From Thermaerobacter marianensis (GTDB taxonomy: Bacteria > Bacillota > Sulfobacillia > DYIH01), in contig DYIH01000026.1 in assembly GCA_020723785.1 (NCBI GenBank), positions 2,503 through 13,878 of the forward strand: DNA of 11,376 nucleotides. The letters are read 5' to 3'. A model generated the notes under the pieces. The model saw only the letters and a list, made by a program, of their open reading frames with translations, had not been told where the DNA came from and ran no database searches. Position 1 is the stretch's first letter, and each line of letters begins with the position of its first letter. Below are positions 1 through 6,554 of this stretch, one piece after another. The translations under genes and the position numbers were made by a program.

Positions 1-29
1 GGGCCAACCCCGGGAACCGGCTCCGGAGC

Positions 30-1517
30 CTAAGCCCGAAGGCCGTCATGACCATCGGGCAGCCCCCGCGGGGTGCGGACGAGTTCGTCCTCTCTCAGCA
101 GGCCGATGGGCCGGGCGGGGTTCGGCGGGGCGAACTCGCGGCATTGGGCGGGATCGGCCGGGGCCGGAGGTCCGGCGGCCTCCCGGAGACGGGCGCCGGC
201 GGCGGCCTGGACGCCGGCCGGGGCCTGGATGCCGGTCGGGGCCTGGACGCCGGCCGGGGCCTTGAGGCGCAGGCGGTCCCACCAGGAGGGGGAGCGCGTA
301 CCAGCCTCCGGGCTTCCGGACGTTCCCCGGATCGGTTGGGAGGCCGGCTGCGCCGCAGAGGACGGAAAGGAGGCAGTGGTGCGCCCGTACGCGGCCGCCA
401 CGCCAGCGGGGACGGAGCCGGTTCCGGGTGCAAGCGCCTTTTCGCCGCCGGCCGTACGGACGGAATGGACGGCCGCGGGGCGCCCCGCCTCCTCCTGCAG
501 GAAACCGATCAGTTCACCGAGCACGGCCAATTCCACCCGGTGGGTCAGGGCCAGGGGCGCCGTCGACAGGAGGTCGGCCCGGTCCACGGCCGGGCGCCCG
601 GCCATCAGCGCGTGGAGCCGGGCGGCCGCCTGCCAGGCCTCCACCGCTCGCAGGCTCTCAAGGCTGAAGCGGACGTACGCCTCCGCGAGCAGGTCGAGGA
701 TTTCCCCCGGCACCACCGGCAGGCGCCGCCGGGTCGCCGCCCGGAAGCGTTCCGCCGCTCCGTCCGCCCGGTTCGAGGGAGCCGACTCCGCATCCGCCGC
801 AAAAGGATCGCGCGCCAGGATGGCACGCACCTCCTCGGCCCGGGAAGGCCGTGCCATGGGCACCGTCAGGTCGAACCGGTCCGCCAGTTGGCGCCGGACG
901 TCGGAGAGGGGTCCCGGCTCCTCGTCCGGGTTGGAGGCCGCCCAGACGGCCACCGCCACCTCCATCTCGACCTTGGGCAGTCCCGTCTCCTCGATTTGCA
1001 GGCGGCCCGGCTTGGTGCCCATCACGTCCAGGAGGGCGTCGGCCAGATCCGGCGAAACATCGGCCAGGCGGTTGATCTCGTCGACGAAGAGAATGCCGCG
1101 GTGGGCGCGAGCCACTGTCCCCGGCAGCAGCGCGGCGCCGGGGTTCTCCCGGTCCAAGGCGCGCCCCAGGTCGATGCTGCCGATGACGGTGCCCATCTTG
1201 GCCGAGGCCGAGATCTCCATGAAGGGCATGGGCACCTGCTCGCGACCGATGCGCTCCAGCTCGGCACGGCCCATCCCCTTGTGCTGTGGGCAGTGAGGGC
1301 GTTCCGGGCGGCAGTTGTACGGGCAGCCGCGGACACGCTCGATCGGCGGCAGGATGTCCCGCGCCGCCCGCATCACGGTGGTCTTCCCCGTCCCCCGCAG
1401 GCCCTCGGCATGGACGTGCAGGGGCAGTCCGTGGAGCATGGCCATGATGGACATCTCCACGGCGGCGTAGAGCCACTCGTTCCCCCGGTGGCGCACCAGG
1501 CTGCAATAACGGCGCAA
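30..1517 (-). CDS. ChlI/BchI-like AAA+ ATPase (magnesium-chelatase subunit I type) with Ala/Pro-rich C-terminal tail
   Basis: A 495-residue protein. Residues 1-340 form an AAA+ module of the magnesium-chelatase I / MoxR type: Walker A GLRGTGKT at 39-46, a cysteine insert GCPYNCRPERPHC at 64-76, Walker B ILFVDE at 142-147, sensor-1 region AASNPDE at 194-200, DRFDL at 213-217 with nearby arginines, and a sensor-2-like SLR at 288-290. The cysteine insert after Walker A resembles ChlI-type proteins. Residues from about 345 are low complexity, with APAGVQ-like repeats around 420-440, then a less repetitive end. Start is TTG at 1517, chosen because GGAGGG at 1524-1529 lies 6 bases upstream. Chelatase subunits I work with a VWA-domain partner (ChlD/BchD type). 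None is visible here, though one could lie beyond the left edge, downstream of this gene. No photosynthesis gene is present, so a chlorophyll role is unlikely; metal insertion or a MoxR-like chaperone role is inference. Confidence 0.85.
   Translation of the reverse strand: MRRYCSLVRHRGNEWLYAAVEMSIMAMLHGLPLHVHAEGLRGTGKTTVMRAARDILPPIERVRGCPYNCRPERPHCPQHKGMGRAELERIGREQVPMPFMEISASAKMGTVIGSIDLGRALDRENPGAALLPGTVARAHRGILFVDEINRLADVSPDLADALLDVMGTKPGRLQIEETGLPKVEMEVAVAVWAASNPDEEPGPLSDVRRQLADRFDLTVPMARPSRAEEVRAILARDPFAADAESAPSNRADGAAERFRAATRRRLPVVPGEILDLLAEAYVRFSLESLRAVEAWQAAARLHALMAGRPAVDRADLLSTAPLALTHRVELAVLGELIGFLQEEAGRPAAVHSVRTAGGEKALAPGTGSVPAGVAAAYGRTTASFPSSAAQPASQPIRGTSGSPEAGTRSPSWWDRLRLKAPAGVQAPTGIQAPAGVQAAAGARLREAAGPPAPADPAQCREFAPPNPARPIGLLREDELVRTPRGLPDGHDGLRA
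204..263. repeat. 18-bp tandem repeat inside the ChlI-like gene
   Basis: Three consecutive 18-base units (204-221, 222-239, 240-257) plus the first five bases of a fourth. Units 1 and 3 are identical and unit 2 differs at two bases. In the minus-strand reading frame each unit encodes six residues of the type APAGVQ or APTGIQ. The unit length is a multiple of three, so copy-number change would keep the frame. Confidence 0.85.
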
Positions 1518-1523
1518 CGGCGT

Positions 1524-1529
1524 CCCTCC
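1524..1529 (-). promoter_or_regulatory. Ribosome binding site that fixes the TTG start of the ChlI-like gene
   Basis: Read on the minus strand this is GGAGGG within a longer G-rich run, 6 bases before the TTG at 1517. No ATG or GTG nearby has a comparable site, so translation most likely begins at the TTG. Confidence 0.65.
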
Positions 1530-1753
1530 CCCCGCCCCACGGTCCGCGCCGCGCGGGGCGGCCTCGGTACATGCCCGCCTTTAGCGTTTCCAGAGGAACG
1601 GGAATTAACCGCGAGCACCGGGGCGGGGGGCGCCCGACAAGGGATGCACCGATGCGCCGGGAGCGTTATCACCATCGCGGAGCGATTCGGGCGGCCCCCG
1701 GCGTCATCGCAACCCCTGCGGTCTTTTATGTGACAGGCTCTTGGTGGGGTGGC

Positions 1754-1780
1754 AAAAAGGAGAGGGGTTTCCCCCTCTCC
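1754..1780 (-). terminator. Rho-independent terminator after the CAP-domain gene
   Basis: On the minus strand GGAGAGGGG and CCCCTCTCC form a perfect 9-bp stem around a GAAA tetraloop, followed at once by TTTTT. It starts about 28 bases after the CAP-gene stop codon (1809-1811) and separates that gene from the ChlI-like gene further along the same strand. The remaining spacer 1518-1753 therefore probably holds the ChlI-like gene's own promoter, but I see no convincing -35/-10 pair there. Confidence 0.9.
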
Positions 1781-1808
1781 TCCGGTTGCTGCCGCCCGCC
1801 GGTTCGTC

Positions 1809-2621
1809 TCATTCCCGGGCGAAGTGCTGGGTGAACATCTTTCCGTATGGCCCGCCGTCCACGATGCCGACCCCGATGTGGGTCCAGGACGGGTTCAGGA
1901 TGTTGGCCCGGTGGCCGGCGCTGTTCATCCACAGGTTGAAGGCCATGTCCACCGAGGAGGCGCCGGCCAGGTTCTCGCCCGCGGCGGTGAACCTCACGCC
2001 CACCCGTTCCATCAGGTTCCATGGCGCGCCATAGGTGGGCGAGTTGTGGTCGAAATAACCCTTGTCGATCATGTCCTGGCTCTTCATGCGCGCCGACTGC
2101 ACCAGCCGCATGTCCACCGCCAAGGGTGACAGGCCGTTGGCCGCCCTGGCCCGGTTGACCAGGTCTATCACGCGCTGCTCGTCGGCCGTCAACCCCTGCG
2201 CGGGCGCGGGGGCAGGCTGAGGCGCGGGCGCGGGTGTGGGCGCGGGGGCCGGTGCCGGTACGGGCACCGGCGCGGGCTGCGGCGCGGGCGCGGGCACCGG
2301 CGCGGGCTGCGGCACGGAAACCGGAACACCGCGGCGGTAGTAGTAGACCTGCCGCTGCCGGTCACCCGGCGCCGGCGACGGTGCGGACGGTGCCGGCGCC
2401 AGATCACCGGAGCCCGGAACGTTCCGGACAGGAACGTTGATCTGCCGCCGCGTCACGATGACTCCGGGCGTCCCGGCGCCGCCGGCGCTCCCCCTGGAGT
2501 ATGTGTAGACGCCCCGCTGCACGGCTTGGGCAGGGCTTGTCCAAACAGCCAGAGCACCCCAACAAACCAACCCGACGAGACCGCCCGCCATCCACCGGTT
2601 GACCCTTCCGCTGCAAATCAT
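1809..2621 (-). CDS. Secreted CAP-domain (SCP-like) protein, YkwD family
   Basis: A 270-residue exported protein. Residues 1-33 are a signal peptide: basic start, hydrophobic core around 11-28, likely cleavage after AQA. A short region with YYYRRG follows, then an almost pure Pro/Ala/Val linker at 104-140, then a C-terminal CAP domain at about 144-270. CAP hallmarks seen are YFDHNSP (189-195), GENLA (215-219), WMNSAGHRANIL (231-242), IGVGIV (249-254) and FTQHF (263-267). YkwD-type CAP proteins are widespread in endospore formers and their biochemical role is not settled; this one presumably acts outside the membrane or in the wall. The frame is open upstream to 2795, but the ATG at 2621 is chosen because AGGAGG sits 6 bases before it and the signal peptide begins there. 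A strong terminator follows, so this looks like a single-gene transcript. Confidence 0.92.
   Translation of the reverse strand: MICSGRVNRWMAGGLVGLVCWGALAVWTSPAQAVQRGVYTYSRGSAGGAGTPGVIVTRRQINVPVRNVPGSGDLAPAPSAPSPAPGDRQRQVYYYRRGVPVSVPQPAPVPAPAPQPAPVPVPAPAPAPTPAPAPQPAPAPAQGLTADEQRVIDLVNRARAANGLSPLAVDMRLVQSARMKSQDMIDKGYFDHNSPTYGAPWNLMERVGVRFTAAGENLAGASSVDMAFNLWMNSAGHRANILNPSWTHIGVGIVDGGPYGKMFTQHFARE
2202..2313. repeat. Low-complexity Pro/Ala-coding tract with a 30-bp-period repeat
   Basis: This tract encodes the CAP protein's Pro/Ala/Val linker. A perfect 23-base repeat occurs at 2261-2283 and 2291-2313, a period of 30 bases (ten residues). Such linkers normally span the cell wall or separate domains. 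Confidence 0.8.
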
Positions 2622-2626
2622 GGGAT

Positions 2627-2633
2627 CCCTCCT
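2627..2633 (-). promoter_or_regulatory. Ribosome binding site that fixes the CAP-gene start
   Basis: Minus strand AGGAGGG lies 5 bases before the ATG at 2621. It rules against the 58-residue upstream extension of the frame, which runs through AT-rich non-coding DNA. Confidence 0.85.
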
Positions 2634-2640
2634 CGTGGAT

Positions 2641-2760
2641 TTCCTGCCAAATAAGGCGCATTTGGCCAAAAATAACAAGTCGACATAATCTCTGTATATT
2701 ATTATTCGTTCTGTTATCGAGGGATTAAATAGGTTCTTTGTGTTATTGATGGTATGATAT
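2641..2760. other. AT-rich intergenic patch with GCCAAA inverted repeats
   Basis: About one third G+C by hand count (40 of 120), against a strongly GC-rich background. It lies between secF and the CAP gene, both on the minus strand, so it probably holds the CAP-gene promoter. GCCAAAT at 2646-2652 and ATTTGGC at 2660-2666 are perfect inverted repeats with a 7-base spacer. An overlapping palindrome TTTGGCCAAA occupies 2661-2670. I could not pick a convincing -35/-10 pair. The rest of the gap, 2761-2866, shows no gene or RNA that I can support. Confidence 0.6.
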
Positions 2761-2866
2761 GGGCAGGAAAGAGTTCGAATCCACCCAGGTGACAAGGTGC
2801 AGTCTCCACACGGAGGAAGTGGATGAGGGCATCCCGGCGATCAACGTGAAAAGGTGGGAGGCGGGG

Positions 2867-3775
2867 CTATGCGTTGGCCGCCCGGGGCCGGGAACGGCCT
2901 TCGCGCGACCGCCCCAAACGCTCGGAAATCAGCACCCAGACCGGGCTGGCGACGAAGATGGAGGAGTAGGCGCCGAAGGCGATGCCCACCACCAGCGCCA
3001 GGGCTAGGTCTTTGACGGTCCGGCCGCCGAAGACGTAGATCGCGCCGACGGCCATGATCGTGGTCATGGCCGTATTGATAGAGCGGGTCAGCACCTGGTT
3101 GATGCTGTGGTCCACCAACTGGGCCAGCGATTCCCTGCGGCGGTAACGCAGGTTCTCGCGGATGCGGTCGAAGACGATGATCGTGTCGTTGATGGAGTAA
3201 CCGAAGACCGTCAGGATCGCCGCCACGAAAGAGGTGTCCACCGGGAGGCGGAAGAGGGAGAAGAACCCGACGGTCAGAAAGACGTCGTGCAGGAGGGCGA
3301 CGACGGCCGCCAGCCCGAAGCGCCATTCGAAACGGAACGTGATGTACACGAGTATGCCCGCGGTGGCCAGGAACACCCCCAGCAGGGCGTTGCGCTTGAG
3401 TTCGGTCCCGATCACCGGCGTGACCACGTCCAGGCTGCGCTGTTCAAAGGCGCCGACCCGCTTTTTCAGGTCGTCGAACAACGCCCGGCGCGCCGCTTCG
3501 CCGCTCTGACGGGTGGTGATCAGGAACTCACGCCCGCCCGTCCCGGTGGCCTCACGGATCACCGCGTCACCGAACCCGTGGTCGGCCAGGACGGCGCGCA
3601 CCTGGCCCGTCGTGGCCGGCTTCTCGAACTTCAGGTCCATGATGATGCCACCGGTGAAGTCGATGCCGTAGTTCAGGCCCCGGGTGGCCAGGGACACGGC
3701 GGCGATCACGGCCAGGAAACCGGATATGGCCAGCCAGATGCGGGTGTGGCGGACAATCTCGAGCTTGAACCTCAT
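2867..3775 (-). CDS. secF: Protein translocase subunit SecF
   Basis: A 302-residue inner-membrane protein that, with SecD, uses the proton gradient to assist late steps of SecYEG/SecA protein export. One transmembrane segment at about 12-31 is followed by the conserved GIDFTGG (37-43), an extracytoplasmic domain to about 120, then a five-helix C-terminal bundle. Family signatures include RFEWRFG (148-154), LLHDV (161-165), GYSINDTIIVFDRIREN (192-208) and LTRSINTAMTT (229-239). The length is typical for a stand-alone SecF. The ATG at 3775 overlaps the secD stop in the sequence ATGA, and an AGGAGGGG site precedes it, so the two genes are translationally coupled. The frame stays open upstream to 4246, but that stretch only overlaps secD in another frame. 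Confidence 0.97.
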   Translation of the reverse strand: MRFKLEIVRHTRIWLAISGFLAVIAAVSLATRGLNYGIDFTGGIIMDLKFEKPATTGQVRAVLADHGFGDAVIREATGTGGREFLITTRQSGEAARRALFDDLKKRVGAFEQRSLDVVTPVIGTELKRNALLGVFLATAGILVYITFRFEWRFGLAAVVALLHDVFLTVGFFSLFRLPVDTSFVAAILTVFGYSINDTIIVFDRIRENLRYRRRESLAQLVDHSINQVLTRSINTAMTTIMAVGAIYVFGGRTVKDLALALVVGIAFGAYSSIFVASPVWVLISERLGRSREGRSRPRAANA

Positions 3776-5082
3776 CCCTTGGCCCCTCCTGCCGCCGGCT
3801 GCGGCGCCCCCTCCGCGGTCCCTGGCGCGGTGAAGAAGAACGGCCCGGCCTTCATGCCGGCATCGACCAGCAACCGCAGCATGAAACGGGTGATAACGAT
3901 GGCGGTGAACATGCTGATGAGCACCCCGAGGGCCAGGGTCACGGCGAAGCCGCGCACCGGCCCGGTCCCGAAGTAAAACAGGACGGCGGCGCCCAGCAGC
4001 GTGGTGGCGTTGGAGTCGAAGATGGCGCGGAAGGCGTTGGCGAAGCCCGCGTCCATCGCCGACCGGATCGTCTTGCCCAGGCGCAGCTCCTCCTTGATGC
4101 GTTCGAAGATGATCACATTGGCGTCCACGGCCATGCCGATGGATAGCACGAAGCCGGCGATGCCCGGAAGCGTCAGCGTGGCGTTGAGCCCGACAAGCAC
4201 CCCGAGAAAGATCAGGAGGTAGATCAGCAGGGCCAGGTCGGCCCACAGCCCCGGAACGCGATAGTACAGGAACATGAAGGCGAGCACCGCAGCGGTGCCG
4301 ATGACGGCCGCCGTCTGGCTGCGCCGCAGGGAGTCCCTGCCCAGGGTCGGGCTGATGGTGCGGTTCTCGACGGGCACCAGCTTGACAGGCAGGGCGCCCG
4401 ACTGCAGGGCGACGACCACCCGCCGCGCCTCCTCCACGCTGCCGTAACCGGTGATGATGGCCCGCCCGTTTTCGATGGGGCTTTCGACGCCCGGGTTCTG
4501 CACCAGCTTGCCGTCCAGGTAGATGCCGATGTGGTTGCGGGGGTCATCCTGCTGCGGATCCTTGGGCCGGAACTGGTACGCCATGCGCGTCGCCTCGGCG
4601 AAGCGCTTGGTCCCTTCCTTCTTGAAACGCAGGGTGACGACGGTGCGGTTGGCCTGATCGATCTCGACGCCGACCCCGCCGGGATCGAGGTCCTTGCCGG
4701 AGACGATGACCTTGCCCTCGCTGTCCTTGAACTCGAGCAGGGCGGTGCGGCCGATGGCCTCCAAGGCCTTGTCGGGGTCCTTGATGCCGGGGAGTTCGAC
4801 GATGATGCGCCTGTCGCCCTGCCGCTGGATGACCGGCTCGGCCACGCCCAGGCGGTTGACACGGTCCTCGATGATGCGCTTGGCATCCTCCATGGCCTTC
4901 GAGGTGACCGGCATGCCGGGGGTGTCTACGCCTTCGAAGACGACGTGTATGCCACCCTGGATATCCAGGCCCTTCTTCACCCGGTCCCACAGAGGGTTGA
5001 CCTTGAGAAAGTAAACGCCGGCGGCGGCCACGGCCAAAAAAATGAGCGCCAGTAGCAGTGCGCTGTTCTTCCGGACGAACAA
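3772..5082 (-). CDS. secD: Protein translocase subunit SecD
   Basis: A 436-residue membrane protein and SecF's partner in the SecDF export accessory complex. Transmembrane segment 1 is at about 6-26, followed by GLDIQGG (38-44), the large extracytoplasmic P1 region with LPGI (97-100), SVEEAR and LQSGALPVKL (215-236), then five membrane helices from about 256 to 405. The conserved GMAVDANVIIFERIKEE at 316-332 carries the acidic residue linked to proton transport in the family. The C-terminal 15 or so residues are Ala/Gly-rich. Start is TTG at 5082, with GAGGGGGG at 5090-5097 seven bases upstream. A TTG at 5130 is also in frame, but it lies inside the promoter spacer, upstream of the expected transcript start, so it cannot be used from that promoter. 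Confidence 0.96.
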   Translation of the reverse strand: MFVRKNSALLLALIFLAVAAAGVYFLKVNPLWDRVKKGLDIQGGIHVVFEGVDTPGMPVTSKAMEDAKRIIEDRVNRLGVAEPVIQRQGDRRIIVELPGIKDPDKALEAIGRTALLEFKDSEGKVIVSGKDLDPGGVGVEIDQANRTVVTLRFKKEGTKRFAEATRMAYQFRPKDPQQDDPRNHIGIYLDGKLVQNPGVESPIENGRAIITGYGSVEEARRVVVALQSGALPVKLVPVENRTISPTLGRDSLRRSQTAAVIGTAAVLAFMFLYYRVPGLWADLALLIYLLIFLGVLVGLNATLTLPGIAGFVLSIGMAVDANVIIFERIKEELRLGKTIRSAMDAGFANAFRAIFDSNATTLLGAAVLFYFGTGPVRGFAVTLALGVLISMFTAIVITRFMLRLLVDAGMKAGPFFFTAPGTAEGAPQPAAGGAKG

Positions 5083-5089
5083 GTTGTAG

Positions 5090-5097
5090 CCCCCCTC
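5090..5097 (-). promoter_or_regulatory. Ribosome binding site that fixes the TTG start of secD
   Basis: Minus strand GAGGGGGG, 7 bases before the TTG at 5082. The earlier in-frame TTG at 5130 has no such site. Confidence 0.7.
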
Positions 5098-5116
5098 AGG
5101 CTCTGAACCGGCCTTA

Positions 5117-5146
5117 ATTGTAGTTTTCAAGCACAGCTTTTGTCAA
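5117..5146 (-). promoter_or_regulatory. SigA-type promoter for secD-secF
   Basis: On the minus strand a perfect -35 box TTGACA (5141-5146) is followed by an 18-base spacer and a -10 box TACAAT (5117-5122), one mismatch from TATAAT. Transcription would begin near 5110, giving a leader of about 28 bases that contains the ribosome binding site and the TTG start at 5082. Confidence 0.85.
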
Positions 5147-5248
5147 TGATTTGGGGATTCCTGACCAGGAAACTTCCGGGTGGTGGCGCCATGGTGAAGG
5201 AATACGGCGATCTTCGCAGGCCGCCGCCCCGGGACATATTTGCCCGCC

Positions 5249-5262
5249 ACGGGCGATAGTGT
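5249..5262 (+). promoter_or_regulatory. Weak SigE-like -10 half-site ahead of ylbJ (tentative)
   Basis: ACATATT at 5234-5240 followed 14 bases later by GATAGTGT at 5255-5262 loosely resembles the mother-cell SigE promoter of Bacillus (a good -35 match, a poor -10 match). ylbJ is SigE-dependent in Bacillus subtilis, which is why I looked. If it is real, the transcript would start almost at the GTG at 5270, giving little or no leader, which counts against it. Confidence 0.2.
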
Positions 5263-5269
5263 AGTTGCG

Positions 5270-6337
5270 GTGAGGCGGTTGACGGTCAAGATCGTTCGTG
5301 CGTCCTGGCTGCTCCTGCCAGCCGGCGCGGCGGTGGCGATGACCCTGGCCCTGGTGCTCTACTCGCACGCGGCGTTCCAGGCGGCGCTGCAAGGGCTCGA
5401 ACTCTTCCTGAAAGTCGTGTTCCCCTCCCTGCTCCCCTTTTTCATCCTCTCGGAGGTCATGCTGGCCCTGGGGGTGGTCCACTTCCTCGGGGTCCTGTTC
5501 GAACCCCTGATGCGCCCGCTCTTCAACGTGCCGGGCGCCGGGTCCTTCGTCATGTCCATGGGGCTGGCCGCCGGCTATCCGATGGACGCGGTGATCACCG
5601 GCAAGTTCCGGAGGGCCGGCATGTGCACCCGGGTCGAGGCGGAGCGCCTCCTGGCCTTCACCAACACGGCTGATCCCCTATTCATCTTCGGCGCCGTCGC
5701 CGTGGGCATGTTCGGCTCCCCGGCGCTGGGGGCGCGGATGGCCGCCGCCCATTACCTGTCGGCACTCCTGGTCGGCCTCGTCTTCCGCTTCTATGGCCGG
5801 CACGATCCGGAGCGGCCCTCCCGCTTGGCCGTGCCGCCGGGGAGCCGGGGGCCGCTGCTCCTGCGCGCCTTCCGGGAACTGCGCCGGGCCCGCCAGGAGG
5901 ACGGCCGCCCCCTGGGGCAGGTATTGGGTGACTCGGTCTCGGAGTCGGTCAAGACGCTCCTGATGATCTGCGGCTTCATCCTCTTCTTCTCGGTGCTGAT
6001 CCGTGTGCTGGAGATCACGGGCCTGGCGACCTACCTGAGCCTGCCCCTGGCCGCCCTCTTCCGGCTGCTCGGCCTGGATCTCTCCCTGGTGCCGGCTGCC
6101 TTCGCCGGGCTGCTGGAGATCGACGTCGGCGCCCAGGCGGCCAGCCAGTCGTCCGCCCCCTTGGTCCAACAGGTGATGGTGGCCGGGGCCGTCGTAGCCT
6201 GGAGCGGCCTCTCGGTTCACGGCCAAGTGGCCAGCGTCCTGGCGGGCACCGACATCCGGATGAAGCCGTACGCCCTGGCCCGGCTCCTCCACGCTTCGCT
6301 GGCGGCGCTGTTGACGCCGCTGTTCGTCTCGGGTTGA
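5270..6337 (+). CDS. ylbJ: Sporulation integral membrane protein YlbJ
   Basis: About 355 residues, highly hydrophobic, of the nucleoside-recognition/gate superfamily as found in YlbJ. Recognisable stretches (counted from the GTG) are VVFPSLLPFFILSE (49-62), FNVPGAGSFVMSMGLAAGYP (85-104), AFTNTADPLFIFG (129-141) and AWSGLSVHGQV (310-320). There are roughly eight membrane segments, with a polar loop at about 175-225. In Bacillus, YlbJ is needed for efficient sporulation and is made in the mother cell; its transported substrate, if any, is unknown. The start is uncertain: the frame opens with TTG at 5240, and GTG 5270 or TTG 5279 better match the family's short N-terminus, but none has a strong ribosome binding site. 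The gene diverges from secD and converges on the TauE-like gene. Confidence 0.9.
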   Translation: MRRLTVKIVRASWLLLPAGAAVAMTLALVLYSHAAFQAALQGLELFLKVVFPSLLPFFILSEVMLALGVVHFLGVLFEPLMRPLFNVPGAGSFVMSMGLAAGYPMDAVITGKFRRAGMCTRVEAERLLAFTNTADPLFIFGAVAVGMFGSPALGARMAAAHYLSALLVGLVFRFYGRHDPERPSRLAVPPGSRGPLLLRAFRELRRARQEDGRPLGQVLGDSVSESVKTLLMICGFILFFSVLIRVLEITGLATYLSLPLAALFRLLGLDLSLVPAAFAGLLEIDVGAQAASQSSAPLVQQVMVAGAVVAWSGLSVHGQVASVLAGTDIRMKPYALARLLHASLAALLTPLFVSG

Positions 6338-6470
6338 AACCCGGTGCGGCACCGCGCCCCACGACATGGGCGGGAGCGATCCCCATCATGTCCGCTTTGG
6401 CATGTGCAAAAATTACCCGAACTCGCCGGACACCTCTGGTGGGGAGCCGGTAGAACCGCCATTCGGAGCG

Positions 6471-6490
6471 ATTCGGTAACCGAATATTTT
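6471..6490 (+). terminator. Possible weak terminator or palindromic operator downstream of ylbJ
   Basis: ATTCGG-TAA-CCGAAT (6471-6485) is a perfect 6-bp stem with a 3-base loop, followed by ATTTTG. It lies about 135 bases after the ylbJ stop. The stem is short and AT-containing, so termination would be weak. A further ATTCGG at 6461-6466 makes a protein-binding site an alternative. Confidence 0.3.
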
Positions 6491-6503
6491 GTTTGCGTTG
6501 TTT

Positions 6504-6547
6504 GAGCCATGGCTCTTTCAGCCTTTGCGCATATGGCTCCGTCAGCC
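6504..6547. repeat. Palindrome and imperfect 15-bp direct repeat between ylbJ and the TauE-like gene
   Basis: GAGCCATGGCTC (6504-6515) is a perfect 12-base palindrome. Overlapping it, ATGGCTCTTTCAGCC (6509-6523) and ATGGCTCCGTCAGCC (6533-6547) match at 13 of 15 positions, 24 bases apart. They sit just past the stop codon of the minus-strand TauE-like gene. No T-run follows, so I do not call a terminator. Confidence 0.5.
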
Positions 6548-6554
6548 CCCCGGG

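Noticed and set aside
1..29. Palindrome GGCTCCGGAGCC (19-30) at the end of the ChlI-like gene as a terminator
   Set aside because: There is no loop of useful size and no T-run on the minus strand within the visible bases. The window edge prevents a fuller judgement.
1580..1620. SigF/SigG-like promoter elements (GGTTA ... GGAAACGCTA) on the minus strand before the ChlI-like gene
   Set aside because: The spacing is shorter than the consensus and both boxes have mismatches; not enough to call.
48..1733. Long plus-strand open frame of 561 codons opposite the ChlI-like gene
   Set aside because: It is a GC-rich shadow: its translation is Arg/Gly/Pro-rich with no motif, while the minus-strand frame has a full AAA+ signature and a ribosome binding site. 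Similar long empty frames opposite secDF, the GH18 gene and nadAB were dropped for the same reason.
2202..2313. Regular repeats that could suggest a CRISPR array
   Set aside because: They are in-frame Pro/Ala codons of the CAP protein linker with no unique spacers. The repeats at 204-263 and 7748-7876 are likewise in-frame coding repeats.
2774..2780. TTCGAAT resembling a tRNA T-loop on the plus strand
   Set aside because: The flanking five bases on each side (AAGAG and CCACC) do not form a T-stem, and there is no acceptor, D or anticodon arm around it.
2622..2795. 58-codon upstream extension of the CAP gene
   Set aside because: It runs through AT-rich DNA, has no ribosome binding site, and would bury the signal peptide.
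3776..4246. 157-codon upstream extension of the SecF frame
   Set aside because: It overlaps secD in another frame and its translation is Arg/His-rich without SecF similarity. The ATGA overlap with AGGAGGGG upstream gives the real start.
5191..5259. 22-codon frame (MVKEYGDLRRPPPRDIFARH and two more residues) ahead of ylbJ
   Set aside because: The ribosome binding site is weak, there is no recognisable leader-peptide feature, and length by chance is expected. It could be revisited if conserved in relatives.
6338..6385. Hairpins CGGTGC/GCACCG (6342-6354) and a dyad around ATGGGC...CCCCAT after ylbJ
   Set aside because: No T-run follows either one, so they are not convincing intrinsic terminators, and short GC-rich dyads are frequent in this base composition.
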